Origin: Aquimarina muelleri DSM 19832
GTDB taxonomy: Bacteria > Bacteroidota > Bacteroidia > Flavobacteriales > Flavobacteriaceae
Length of the DNA stretch: 64,000 bases
Reading direction: 5' to 3'
NCBI RefSeq assembly: GCF_000430665.1
Contig: NZ_AUML01000034.1
Span: 1 to 64,000 of the forward strand
This document shows positions 18,393 to 27,817 of this stretch, in pieces. The notes under the pieces were generated by a model. It saw only the letters and a list, made by a program, of their open reading frames with translations, made no database searches and was not told the origin of the DNA. The stretch's first letter is position 1; every line of letters starts with the position of its first letter. A program made the translations under genes and the position numbers.

Positions 18393-19397
18393 ATGTTTGA
18401 AAATTTTACATTCGAGAACCCACAGTTTTTTTGGTTGTTTTTATTACTTCCATTAGCTATAGGGTGGTATATATGGAAACGAAATAAACAGCAGGCAGTA
18501 CTTAAGATCTCCAGTATAAGAGGATTTAAGGCTTCTACTAGTTGGATAACTAAATTAAAGCCATTGTTATTTATAATTCGATTAATTGCTTTATCATTAA
18601 TTATTACTGCTTTAGCCAGACCAAGAACCATAGATGTATCAACCAAAACCAATACAACCAAAGGTATCGATATAGTAATGTCTATAGATGTTTCTGCTAG
18701 TATGCTTGCAAAAGATTTACGTCCTAATCGATTAGAAGCATTAAAAGAAGTGGCAGCAGAGTTTATTAAAGACAGGCCTAGTGATCGAATTGGATTAGTA
18801 GTATATGCAGGAGAAAGTTTTACCAAAACACCAATTACCAGTGATAAGTCTATAGTTTTAAGTAGTTTAAAAGATGTTAAATATGATAATGTATTAGAAA
18901 ATGGGACAGCGATAGGAATGGGATTAGCGACATCTGTGAATAGACTTAAAGATAGTAAAGCTAAGAGTAAAGTAATTATTTTACTTACCGATGGTTCTAA
19001 TAACGCTGGGTTTATTGATCCTAAAATAGCTTCAGAACTAGCGGTAGAATATGGCATTAAAACATATACTATTGGTATAGGAACTAATGGAATGGCATTA
19101 GCTCCTGTAGCTATAATGCCTGATGGATCTTTTCAATATGGTAGAGTACAGGTAGAAATCGATGAAAAGCTATTAAAAGAAATAGCCAAAGTAACTGGGG
19201 GTAAATATTTTAGAGCTACCGATAATAAAAAATTACAACAAATTTATCAGGAAATCGACAAATTAGAAAGAACAGATATAGAAGAGTTTAAATTTTATAA
19301 TTATGAAGAAAAATTTAGATCACTGGCTTTGCTTGCCTTGTTTTTAATTTTTGTTGAGTTTTTATTACGATATACAGTATTTAGAAGTTTTATATAA
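18393..19397 (+). CDS. batA: VWA-domain protein BatA
   Basis: 334 residues. Two N-terminal membrane helices (FFWLFLLLPLAIGWYIW, and LFIIRLIALSLIITALA), a von Willebrand A domain (about 90-290) with MIDAS motif SIDVSASM and LLTDGSNNAG, and a C-terminal membrane helix. The VWA domain should face the periplasm. BatA and BatB homologues support oxidative or aerotolerance phenotypes in Bacteroides; the mechanism is not settled. Starts 2 bases after the previous stop, so translationally linked. Confidence 0.9.
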   Translation: MFENFTFENPQFFWLFLLLPLAIGWYIWKRNKQQAVLKISSIRGFKASTSWITKLKPLLFIIRLIALSLIITALARPRTIDVSTKTNTTKGIDIVMSIDVSASMLAKDLRPNRLEALKEVAAEFIKDRPSDRIGLVVYAGESFTKTPITSDKSIVLSSLKDVKYDNVLENGTAIGMGLATSVNRLKDSKAKSKVIILLTDGSNNAGFIDPKIASELAVEYGIKTYTIGIGTNGMALAPVAIMPDGSFQYGRVQVEIDEKLLKEIAKVTGGKYFRATDNKKLQQIYQEIDKLERTDIEEFKFYNYEEKFRSLALLALFLIFVEFLLRYTVFRSFI

Positions 19398-19440
19398 ATA
19401 GATTATAAACCATTAAGGTTTAGTGAACAGAGTAGAGAAT

Positions 19441-20475
19441 ATGTATTTATTAGAAGAAAAAATATATTTCTGGTTATTATTAAGTATTCCGGTGCTTATT
19501 TTGTTATTTCTAGGAGTTTTAGTTTGGCAAAAAACAACTCAGAAAAAATTTGCAGATTTAGTGCTTCTTAAAAAATTAAGTCCAGATCGCTCGTTTTTTA
19601 AATCGAGCCTAAAGATTATAGTTGTTAGTTTAGCTATAGCATGTATTGTTATTGCTTTGGTCAATCCAAAAATAGGAACAAAACTAGAGACAGTAAAACG
19701 AGAAGGTGTAGATGTTGTTTTTGCTATGGATGTTTCTAAAAGTATGTTAGCAGAAGATATAGCGCCTAATAGATTAGAAAAATCTAAACAATTGGTTACT
19801 CAGATTATTAATAATCTGGCTAGTGATCGTATAGGGATTATTGCATATGCAGCAAGTGCCTATCCTCAATTACCTATCACTACGGATTATGCAGCAGGAA
19901 AAATGTTTTTGCAAGCTTTAAATACCGAGATGCTTTCATCTCAGGGAACTGCGATTAATGAAGCTATTGAATTGGCAAAAACATATTATAACGACGAAGA
20001 GCAAACCAATAGGGTTTTGTTTATTGTAAGTGATGGAGAGGATCATGAAGGTAATGTAAGAGCTATTTCGGAAGAAGCAGCAAAAGAAGGAATTAAGATT
20101 TTTACTATTGGGGTTGGATCCGAAAAAGGAGCCCCAATTCCATTAAAACAAAATGGAATTATACAGAGTTATAAGAAAAATAGTCAAGGTGGCACAGTTA
20201 TTACCAGATTAAACACGACAACTTTGCAGGAAATTGCCAAAGAAACAAATGGCATATACATTGATGGTAAAAACACAAAAGAAGTTGTAGAAGAAGTTTC
20301 GACAATTCTTCAAAATATGGATAAGAAAGAATTCGAAGCTAAACAATTTGCAGATTTTAAAGATCAATTTCAATGGTTTCTTGCAGCAGGATTATTATTG
20401 CTGTTTTTAGATATTTTTTTATTAGAAAGAAAAACATCTTGGGTTAAAAAATTAAATCTGTTTAACGAACAGTAA
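19441..20475 (+). CDS. batB: VWA-domain protein BatB
   Basis: 344 residues from ATG 19441; a GTG at 19423 is in frame but the ATG gives the usual family start. Two N-terminal membrane helices, VWA domain with AMDVSKSM metal site and IVSDGEDHEG, C-terminal membrane helix FLAAGLLLLFLDIFLLE. Paralogue of BatA next to it. Probably forms a membrane complex with BatA and the TPR proteins BatC and BatE. Confidence 0.9.
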   Translation: MYLLEEKIYFWLLLSIPVLILLFLGVLVWQKTTQKKFADLVLLKKLSPDRSFFKSSLKIIVVSLAIACIVIALVNPKIGTKLETVKREGVDVVFAMDVSKSMLAEDIAPNRLEKSKQLVTQIINNLASDRIGIIAYAASAYPQLPITTDYAAGKMFLQALNTEMLSSQGTAINEAIELAKTYYNDEEQTNRVLFIVSDGEDHEGNVRAISEEAAKEGIKIFTIGVGSEKGAPIPLKQNGIIQSYKKNSQGGTVITRLNTTTLQEIAKETNGIYIDGKNTKEVVEEVSTILQNMDKKEFEAKQFADFKDQFQWFLAAGLLLLFLDIFLLERKTSWVKKLNLFNEQ

Positions 20476-20534
20476 ATAGATAAAAAACCCGGTATCATTT
20501 TTAAATTAATAGGCACCTGAAAATATAATATAAA

Positions 20535-21398
20535 ATGAAAAAATTATTTGTTGTTATAATTTGTTTTCAATTTGGGTTTTTGTTTTCACAAGAAGAAAAC
20601 AAAGAGCAAATAATTAACCAAGCAAACCAGTTTATAGCAACTGGCAATGATGTTTTGGTTAAAGACGGTAATTTTCCAGAAGCCGAAGGAGAATACAGAA
20701 AAGCAATCGCTAAAAACCCTGTTAATCCTATCGCTAAATATAACTTAGCAAATGCGTATTATAATTCTGAAAAGTATGACGAAGCTACTTTGCGTTATAC
20801 TGAAGCAGCGAAAGTAGCTACGTCAAAATTAGAAAAGCATATAGCGTTTCATAATCAGGGTAACACTTATATGGAACAAAAAAAATATAAAGAAGCTGTA
20901 GAGGCATACAAAAATGCACTTAGAAATAACCCTAAAGATGATCAAACCAGATATAACCTTGCTTTAGCCAAAAAAATGCTGGAAAAACAAGAACAAGAGA
21001 ACGATAAGAATAAGGATAAAGATCAAAATAAAGATAAGAATCAAGACGAAAAAGATAAGAAAGAAGGGGATGATAAAGAAGATAAAAAAGGAGACGAAGG
21101 AGATAAAGAAAAGGACAAGGATAAAGGAGACGATCAAAAAGATAAAGGAGATGAAGTAGAGGATAAAAAGGATAAAGGGGATTCTAAGGACGAAGAAAAA
21201 GATAAAAAAGGAGATCCAAAAGATAAAGAAGAAGGACAACCAAAAGAACAACAGCCACAGCAAGTACAAGGTCAATTATCTCCAGAACGGGTAAAAAGTT
21301 TATTAGAAGCCATGAATAATCAGGAAAAGAAGGTTCAGGATAAAATAAATGCTAAGAAAGCACAAGGTTCAAAAACAAAATCAGATAAAGACTGGTAA
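20535..21398 (+). CDS. batC: TPR protein BatC with charged repetitive tail
   Basis: 287 residues. Signal peptide (FVVIICFQFGFLFSQ), two to three TPR units (about 35-150: AEGEYRKAIAKNPVNPIAKYNLANAYY, then FHNQGNTYMEQKKYKEAVEAYKNALRNNP). A run of about 80 residues of almost only Lys, Asp, Glu, Gly and Gln follows, then a Gln/Pro stretch and a short conserved C-terminal helix (SPERVKSLLEAMNNQEKKVQ). The low-complexity tail is longer than needed for a linker and prone to length change. Periplasmic partner of BatA/BatB by context. Confidence 0.88.
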   Translation: MKKLFVVIICFQFGFLFSQEENKEQIINQANQFIATGNDVLVKDGNFPEAEGEYRKAIAKNPVNPIAKYNLANAYYNSEKYDEATLRYTEAAKVATSKLEKHIAFHNQGNTYMEQKKYKEAVEAYKNALRNNPKDDQTRYNLALAKKMLEKQEQENDKNKDKDQNKDKNQDEKDKKEGDDKEDKKGDEGDKEKDKDKGDDQKDKGDEVEDKKDKGDSKDEEKDKKGDPKDKEEGQPKEQQPQQVQGQLSPERVKSLLEAMNNQEKKVQDKINAKKAQGSKTKSDKDW

Positions 21399-21459
21399 AT
21401 TAAGATTTTCAGGACTATAAAAAAACTTGAAAATCTTACAAAACCAAAATGAAATTAAA

Positions 21460-23229
21460 ATGAAATTAAAATTAATTTTTCTAACACTATTATTGACCAC
21501 AATGCAGTTTGCATTGGCTCAAGTAAGATTTGAAGCCAAAGTAAGCAAAAAGAAATTGGGTGTAAATGAAAGATTACGAGTAGATTTTGAAATGAATAAA
21601 GATGGAGACAATTTTACTCCGCCTTCTTTTTCAGGATTTACAGTGGTAGGAGGTCCAAACCAATCTATTAGTAATTCATGGATTAACGGAAAAAGATCCT
21701 ATGCCAAAACGTTTAGTTATTTTTTAGAACCTACTCGCAGAGGTAAATTTACCATAAGACAAGCAGTTATTGAGATTGATGGACAAACATATAAAACGTT
21801 ACCAGTAGATGTTGAGGTTACAGGTGCTGTGGATAAACCAAAAGATGGAGATGATACGGATTTATTAGCAAGTGAAAATTTACATCTTGTAGCAGAGATT
21901 TCTAAATCTGATCCTTATTTAAATGAAGCAATAACAGTAGTTTATAAGTTATACGTTAGTACTAGAATTAGTGTAAGTAATTGGAGAGAGTTAGATAGTC
22001 CAAAATACAGTGATTTCTGGAGTCAGGCTATCGATATGAAGCAGCTTAAAATCGAAAATGGAGAATACGAGGGAGAGCCATATCGTTACGTAGTACTGCG
22101 TAAAACTGTGTTATACCCTCAAAAGACAGGTAAATTAAATATAGAACCTCTTACTTTATCTGTTTCAGTAGATGTTCCCACAAAACGAAGAGATATTTTT
22201 GGAGGAAGGTTATATTCAACAGTAAACAAAACTGTAGCTGCAGGTAATAGAGTTATAAATGTAAAACCATTGCCTTTGGAAGGAAAACCAGAAGATTTTT
22301 CTGGAGCAGTAGGGGAGTTTGAATTTAGAGTGACTACTAATAAAAAAGAATTGGATGCTACAGAGTCTTTAGATGCAAAAGTATTGGTTTCAGGTAATGG
22401 TAATTTAAAACTTTTTGATTTGCCAAAACTTAATGTACCGAATGGGTTAGAGAAATATGAACCACAACATAATGAGCGAGTAAGAACTAATCTTACGGGC
22501 ATGGGGGGTAATATATCAGATACTTATACATTAGTTCCTCAATATAAAGGTAAATACCCAATACCATCGATTTCATTTTCTTATTTTAATTTAAAAACGG
22601 AAACATATAAAAGAATTACTTCTGAAGAGATTGTTATTAATGTAAAGAACGGCCCTGAAGGTTCAAGTATAGTTAGTACACCTGAAAAAACAGAAGGAAC
22701 TAATAAAAAAGCGGTAACACAAGTTGGAAATCAATTTAGATTTTTAAAACTAAATGCAAATCTTCAGCCAACACAAAAACAACTTTTTTTTAAATCTACA
22801 GGATATTGGTTGTCTTTAACCGCTCCCTTATTAGCAATTCCTTTATTTCTTTTCTTCGGAAAGAAGAGACAGGACAGATTAAGTGATGTTAGTGGTAATA
22901 GAGTTCGTAAAGCAGATAAATTAGCTCGTAAGTATCTGTCAGAAGCCAAAAAGAATTTAGGAAGCCAAAAAGAGTTCTACATTGCTATGGAACGAGCATT
23001 ACATAACTACCTAAAAGCAAAACTACATATCCAGACTAGTGATATGAGTAAAGAGCGAATAGAACGATTATTAAAAGAACAAGATGTAGAGAATACTGTA
23101 TCTATAGAGTTTATAGCATTATTAGAGAGCTGTGAGTTCGCAAGATATACTCCCTCATCGAGTTCTGCAATGCAGCAAGATTATAATAAAGCTTCCAGAA
23201 TAATTGCAACTATAGATAAACAACTATAA
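21460..23229 (+). CDS. batD: BatD, periplasmic/inner-membrane protein
   Basis: 589 residues from ATG 21460. A TTG at 21427 would add 11 hydrophilic residues before the signal peptide and is unlikely. Signal peptide MKLKLIFLTLLLTTMQFALA, several beta-sandwich domains (BatD/oxygen-tolerance family; VRFEAKVSKKKLGVNERLRV at the N-terminus), one membrane helix near 455-475 (YWLSLTAPLLAIPLFLFFG) and a cytosolic helical tail. Part of the aerotolerance operon; co-transcribed with batC and batE. Confidence 0.88.
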   Translation: MKLKLIFLTLLLTTMQFALAQVRFEAKVSKKKLGVNERLRVDFEMNKDGDNFTPPSFSGFTVVGGPNQSISNSWINGKRSYAKTFSYFLEPTRRGKFTIRQAVIEIDGQTYKTLPVDVEVTGAVDKPKDGDDTDLLASENLHLVAEISKSDPYLNEAITVVYKLYVSTRISVSNWRELDSPKYSDFWSQAIDMKQLKIENGEYEGEPYRYVVLRKTVLYPQKTGKLNIEPLTLSVSVDVPTKRRDIFGGRLYSTVNKTVAAGNRVINVKPLPLEGKPEDFSGAVGEFEFRVTTNKKELDATESLDAKVLVSGNGNLKLFDLPKLNVPNGLEKYEPQHNERVRTNLTGMGGNISDTYTLVPQYKGKYPIPSISFSYFNLKTETYKRITSEEIVINVKNGPEGSSIVSTPEKTEGTNKKAVTQVGNQFRFLKLNANLQPTQKQLFFKSTGYWLSLTAPLLAIPLFLFFGKKRQDRLSDVSGNRVRKADKLARKYLSEAKKNLGSQKEFYIAMERALHNYLKAKLHIQTSDMSKERIERLLKEQDVENTVSIEFIALLESCEFARYTPSSSSAMQQDYNKASRIIATIDKQL

Positions 23230-23234
23230 AAGAG

Positions 23235-23984
23235 ATGAAAAGAATAGTTGAAATACTTATTTTTTTAGTAATTACTACAAGTTTTTCTCAAGAAGAAGAA
23301 ATGTTTCAGAGAGGAAACTCCTTGTATAACCAAGAAAAATACCAAGAAGCTATTGATAAATATGCTTCTATTTTAGACACAAATCAAGAATCTGCTTCAC
23401 TATATTATAATTTAGGAAATGCACATTATAAACTAAGTAATATAGGTGCTAGTGTTTATTATTTTGAAAAAGCTTTACAATTAGCACCTAATGATGAGGA
23501 TATAAAAAATAATTTAGTATTTGCTCAAAAAGCAACTATTGATGCAATAGATGTAATACCAGAAGGGTTTGTTTCAAGAACAATCAAGAAATTTACTAAT
23601 ATATTTAGTATTGATGGTTGGGCATGGTTTTCAGTAATTTGTATTATACTATTTGTAACTCTATTCATTTTATATTATACAGCATATAGTTCTTCAAAAA
23701 AAAGAATCTTTTTTGTTGTTTCTTGGGGAGTATTGATTTTCGGAATTTTCGGAATCTTATTTGCATTTAAACAGTATAGCTTTATGGAAAACAATCAGTT
23801 TGCCATTATTTTTTCTCAAGAAGCTATTGTGAAAAGCGAACCAAACCTTAGAAGCGAAGAAGTTTTTGAACTTCATGAAGGAACAAAAGTAAAAGTAATA
23901 GAAACTGTTAATGATTGGAAAAAAATCAAACTTACTGATGGTAAGATAGGATGGATTCCTGCAAGTGATTTAAAAGAGTTGTAA
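23235..23984 (+). CDS. batE: BatE, TPR and SH3-domain membrane protein
   Basis: 249 residues. Signal peptide, TPR units (about 20-100), two membrane helices (about 130-150 and 155-175), and a C-terminal bacterial SH3 domain (AIVKSEPNLRSEEVFELHEG to WIPASDLKEL). This domain order matches BatE of Bacteroidetes. Starts 5 bases after batD. Last recognised bat gene of the operon. Confidence 0.88.
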   Translation: MKRIVEILIFLVITTSFSQEEEMFQRGNSLYNQEKYQEAIDKYASILDTNQESASLYYNLGNAHYKLSNIGASVYYFEKALQLAPNDEDIKNNLVFAQKATIDAIDVIPEGFVSRTIKKFTNIFSIDGWAWFSVICIILFVTLFILYYTAYSSSKKRIFFVVSWGVLIFGIFGILFAFKQYSFMENNQFAIIFSQEAIVKSEPNLRSEEVFELHEGTKVKVIETVNDWKKIKLTDGKIGWIPASDLKEL

Positions 23985-24059
23985 TTAGTTGTTTTAAATT
24001 TACAATGGATTTAACTAAATTTGAAAGGAATACTTTTATTTTTGCAAAAAAATCTCTTA

Positions 24060-24377
24060 GTGGCAACCAAACTTAAAATAGCAAAACTCTTAATTGTATT
24101 TGGGTTCTTATTAAGCATTGCTAATTATGGTGCTAGATCAATTAATCTTTATAATTGTGATAATAATATTTCAATAGCTATTGAAGATTCTGAAAACTCA
24201 GAAGAAAAAGAAGGTTTAGAAAAAGAAGATTTTAAAGAAAAGGATAAAATTTCTTTTCATTATCCAGATGAGGTGATAACCTTATCTAATTCTATTATTA
24301 AATGTTTTCCAGAGTTTAATGTTCAAAATTCCTCAGTTTTTTTAGAATATAAGACACCACCTCCGCGGTTTATTTAA
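24060..24377 (+). CDS. Small flavobacterial hypothetical protein ending TPPPRFI
   Basis: 105 residues if started at GTG 24060, or 118 from TTG 24021; no ATG is available. A hydrophobic helix near the N-terminus (IAKLLIVFGFLLSIANYG) is followed by an acidic Glu/Lys/Asp-rich stretch and a C-terminal TPPPRFI motif. I recall similar small proteins beside sulfate transporter genes in flavobacteria, but no function. Lies 75 bases after batE and before the carbonic anhydrase gene. Confidence 0.6.
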   Translation: MATKLKIAKLLIVFGFLLSIANYGARSINLYNCDNNISIAIEDSENSEEKEGLEKEDFKEKDKISFHYPDEVITLSNSIIKCFPEFNVQNSSVFLEYKTPPPRFI

Positions 24378-24553
24378 TTTTCTTTTTTTAATAATAATAA
24401 ATACTACCTTTCTATCTATAAAAAAATGGAGTATTTATATTCTTTATAGTGATTGGTTTTCATGATTTAAATACCAGTATTAATGCTATAAATTTTTAGT
24501 TGCAACGCTATAAATTTCAAGCCGATTACTTCTACTTTAATTAAGGCAAAAAA

Positions 24554-25180
24554 ATGAATTTAAATACTGTATTTGAGAATAATGAAAAATGGATTGAACA
24601 AAAACTTAAATTAGACCCTAATTTCTTTGATGAATTAGGTAAGGGGCAGAACCCAGAATTACTATATATAGGTTGTTCAGACAGTAGAGTAACAGCAGAA
24701 GACCTAATGGGTTTAGGGCCTGGAGAAGTATTTGTACATCGCAATATAGCCAATATGGTAATAAGTATAGACCTTAATGTGATGTCTGTAATAGATTATG
24801 CTGTAGAGCACTTAAAAGTTAATCATGTGGTAGTATGTGGGCATTATGCTTGTGGAGGAGTTAAAGCAGCAATGCAATCTGCCGATTTAGGGGTTTTAAA
24901 TCCTTGGTTAAGAAATATAAGAGACGTGTATAGAATTCATAAAACTGAATTAAATAACATAAAAGACGAAGACAAGAAATATGATCGTTTGGTGGAGCTA
25001 AACGTTCAAGAACAGTGTGTTAATCTGATTAAAACTGCATCAGTACAAAAAGCATACAGAGATAGAGATTTAAAAGTGCATGGGTGGATCTTTGATGTGC
25101 ATACAGGAAAATTAATAGATTTAAAAATTCAATTTGAAGATATCCTTAAAAATATTAAGGAAATATACCATTTGGATTAA
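24554..25180 (+). CDS. can: Beta-class carbonic anhydrase
   Basis: 208 residues. Zinc ligands C41 in GCSDSR, H97 and C100 in CGHYACGG, with the Asp43/Arg45 dyad of the CxDxR motif. Interconverts CO2 and bicarbonate in the cytosol. Length normal. It is followed by a SulP anion transporter gene after 113 bases, a recurring pair that suggests bicarbonate uptake coupled to carbonic anhydrase. Confidence 0.93.
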   Translation: MNLNTVFENNEKWIEQKLKLDPNFFDELGKGQNPELLYIGCSDSRVTAEDLMGLGPGEVFVHRNIANMVISIDLNVMSVIDYAVEHLKVNHVVVCGHYACGGVKAAMQSADLGVLNPWLRNIRDVYRIHKTELNNIKDEDKKYDRLVELNVQEQCVNLIKTASVQKAYRDRDLKVHGWIFDVHTGKLIDLKIQFEDILKNIKEIYHLD

Positions 25181-25293
25181 TATATACTTAAAAAAATAAA
25201 TTTAGAAAACTCTAAGTTTAGATAAAAATAGTTTGATAATATCTGGCGTAGTAACAAACGCTTTTTAAAATAAATTAAAAGAAAATATAGTAG

Positions 25294-27156
25294 ATGAAGC
25301 AGTTTTTTAGCAATTTTAAAGGAGATGCATTTGGAGGGTTAACAGCAGGTATTGTTGCGTTGCCATTAGCATTAGCATTTGGAGTATCCTCTGGATTAGG
25401 ACCTAGTGCAGGGTTATATGGAGCAATTTTTATTAGTTTTTTTGCGGCACTATTTGGTGGTACAAGTACACAAATTTCTGGACCTACAGCACCTATGACA
25501 GCGGTTAGTATGTTAGTGATTTCTGGATTGATTGGTGCTAACGATGGAGATGTTGAAAAGGCTTTGCCAGCTATTTTAACCGTATTTCTTTTGGCTGGCT
25601 TAATGCAGGTAGGGTTAGGAGCAATAGGTATAGGAAAATATATTAGATATATTCCATACCCTGTAGTATCTGGTTTTATGACAGCTATTGGAGTAATGAT
25701 TCTTGTTACTCAGTTTTTGCCAGCATTAGGGTATTACCCTAAAGAAGATCAAAGTTTTGTGGATAAATTTAAACCACAGGCAGAAGAAGTTATTTTAGAT
25801 AAAATACTTAAAGAAGAAGCAGGTGAAGGAATTTTGGTGTTAGAAGATTTTAAAGAAACCATAAAAAGAGCAGAAAACATCTCTAGAGAAGAAATTACTT
25901 TAGAAGCCGTTACTTTAGCTGGTAATGAAGCATCTGGAGTGATTGGAGCTATTAAAAGTTTGCCTAAAGCATTATCTAATATCAATTATTTAGAATTTAT
26001 TTTATGTTTAATAACTATAGTGATTATATATGGTTTTAAACGAATAACAACTACAATACCAAGCACATTGATAGCGTTAATTCTTGTGTCTGGGGTTGCT
26101 TATGGTTTTAATCTAAATTATAGACCAATTGAAGAAATACCAAGTGGTTTTCCGATACCTAATTTAGCTATATTTTCAAGTTTTAACTTAGGATCTGTAA
26201 CCCCATATATTTTTACAGCACTTTCCTTAGCTTTTTTAGGCGCTATCGATTCTTTATTAACTTCGGTTGTAGCAGATAACATGACAAAAACCAGACATAG
26301 CCCAAATAAAGAGTTGATAGGTCAAGGAATAGGAAACAGTATTGCAGCTATTTTTGGAGGGATTCCAGGTGCGGGAGCCACGATTAGAACTGTTGTAAAT
26401 ATAAATGCTGGAGGAAAAACCAAATTATCAGGAATGGTAGCAGGGATTATGCTATTAATTGTTTTATTGGCATTAGGGCCTATCGCCTCACAGATTCCTG
26501 CAGCTGTTTTAGCGGGCATTTTAATTACGGTAGGTATTGGGGTAATGGATTATAAAGGATTAAAAGCAATACCACATATACCCAAAATAGAAGTTATTAT
26601 AATGATTATTGTTTTAGTATTATCAGTGTTTTGGAATTTGGTATATGCAGTGGGAATAGGTCTGATAATTGCATCTTTAATTTTTATGAAAAAAATGGGA
26701 GATGTTACAGCTAGAGAGTCTAAAGTAGAATCTTTAGGGGGGTTAGAAAATAAAAACAATAAAGAAAAACTGTGGCGTGATGAAATAAACATACCGAATA
26801 AGCTTAAAGAAGAAATATTTATCAAACATCTTAATGGACCAGTATTTTTTGGGTCTACAAGTGAGTTACAACAAATGGCAAATCAAATACCTCAATCTGC
26901 TACGCACGTAGTGCTTAGAATGGATGAAGTGCCATATATGGATCAATCCGGAGTTTATACTCTTGAAGAAATTATATTAAGTTTGGAGCAAAAAGGAATC
27001 AAAACTCATATTGTTGGTATACAAAAACAACCTTTATATTTGGCAAAAAATATTGATATTATACCAGATTTAGTAGCAGAAGATTGTGTATTCGAAGATT
27101 TTGATTCGTGTATAAGATACTTAAGTACTGTTGTAGAAGATGTAGTTAAGTCATAA
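25294..27156 (+). CDS. SulP-family anion transporter with STAS domain
   Basis: 620 residues. Ten or more membrane helices in the SLC26/SulP pattern, with the N-terminal AGIVALPLALAFGVSSGLGP motif and GPTAPMTAV in helix 3. A hydrophilic insert of about 70 residues lies near 150-220. A cytosolic STAS domain starts near 505 (PVFFGSTSELQQM, MDEVPYMDQSGVY). Substrate could be sulfate or bicarbonate; the adjacent carbonic anhydrase favours bicarbonate, which is inference. Convergent with cvpA. Confidence 0.9.
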   Translation: MKQFFSNFKGDAFGGLTAGIVALPLALAFGVSSGLGPSAGLYGAIFISFFAALFGGTSTQISGPTAPMTAVSMLVISGLIGANDGDVEKALPAILTVFLLAGLMQVGLGAIGIGKYIRYIPYPVVSGFMTAIGVMILVTQFLPALGYYPKEDQSFVDKFKPQAEEVILDKILKEEAGEGILVLEDFKETIKRAENISREEITLEAVTLAGNEASGVIGAIKSLPKALSNINYLEFILCLITIVIIYGFKRITTTIPSTLIALILVSGVAYGFNLNYRPIEEIPSGFPIPNLAIFSSFNLGSVTPYIFTALSLAFLGAIDSLLTSVVADNMTKTRHSPNKELIGQGIGNSIAAIFGGIPGAGATIRTVVNINAGGKTKLSGMVAGIMLLIVLLALGPIASQIPAAVLAGILITVGIGVMDYKGLKAIPHIPKIEVIIMIIVLVLSVFWNLVYAVGIGLIIASLIFMKKMGDVTARESKVESLGGLENKNNKEKLWRDEINIPNKLKEEIFIKHLNGPVFFGSTSELQQMANQIPQSATHVVLRMDEVPYMDQSGVYTLEEIILSLEQKGIKTHIVGIQKQPLYLAKNIDIIPDLVAEDCVFEDFDSCIRYLSTVVEDVVKS

Positions 27157-27179
27157 TAATACCCAATGTTATTTTAAGT

Positions 27180-27218
27180 AATAAAGACAATCTAACACTA
27201 AACTTGATTGTCTTTATT
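27180..27218. terminator. Convergent terminator, SulP / cvpA
   Basis: AATAAAGACAATC (27180-27192) pairs perfectly with GATTGTCTTTATT (27206-27218), a 13-base stem with a 13-base loop. It lies between convergent genes and overlaps the last codons of cvpA. T tracts are weak, so strength is uncertain. Confidence 0.65.
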
Positions 27219-27722
27219 GCTTTCAAAATTTTCTTTTTCTTCTTGTTTCCATATGTTTGGTAAAACCATTGGAGCAAGTTTACGAACAGGATTGTATAAT
27301 AACGAAGAGTTTAAAGTTTCTTTTTTTAGTATTGTAATATTGTTGTTTATGGCGTCTATAAAAATAATAATTACACTAGCAATGAAAGCCATTTTTAGTA
27401 CGCCAAAAGCACCTCCTAAAATTTTATTTAAAATACCCAGAGCAGCATAATCTGCAATTTTAGTTAAAATCCTACCAGCAAGGGAAACAAGGATTACAAC
27501 AACGATAAAAGTTACAGCAAAAGCAACTAATTTCATAACTCCTTCCTCCCAACTTACATATTTTTGTAAATAATCTCCTGCAATATGAGAAAAATGTACT
27601 GCAATATAAATGCCAACAACAAGAGCAACAAGAGAAGCTAATGATGAAAATAATCCTTTACTAAACCCTTTGATTAAACCCCAAAGCAAAAGTATTCCTA
27701 AAATAATATCGATGTAGTTCAT
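27198..27722 (-). CDS. cvpA: CvpA-family membrane protein
   Basis: 174 residues, four membrane helices: YIDIILGILLLWGLIKGFSKG, LFSSLASLVALVVGIYIAVHF, MKLVAFAVTFIVVVILVSLAG, and GVLKMAFIASVIIIFIDAI. The DIILGILLLWGLIKGFSKGLF opening is the CvpA signature. The family is linked to colicin V production and to envelope or purine-related traits in Proteobacteria; its role here is unknown. Charged C-terminal tail. Monocistronic, with the SulP gene convergent. Confidence 0.85.
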   Translation of the reverse strand: MNYIDIILGILLLWGLIKGFSKGLFSSLASLVALVVGIYIAVHFSHIAGDYLQKYVSWEEGVMKLVAFAVTFIVVVILVSLAGRILTKIADYAALGILNKILGGAFGVLKMAFIASVIIIFIDAINNNITILKKETLNSSLLYNPVRKLAPMVLPNIWKQEEKENFESNKDNQV

Positions 27723-27817
27723 TAATAGTTTGAATTATGTTCAAATATAATGCATTTTTTGATGTCTAATTCTAGCTAAAATCATGGTTATGATTTGTAT
27801 ATATTATTACTATAAAT

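Noticed and set aside
20964..21275. Hydrophobic 103-codon ORF antisense to batC
   Set aside because: It is the complement of the Lys/Asp/Glu-rich repeat tail; such codons read backwards give Phe/Leu/Ile runs. No start context or family support.
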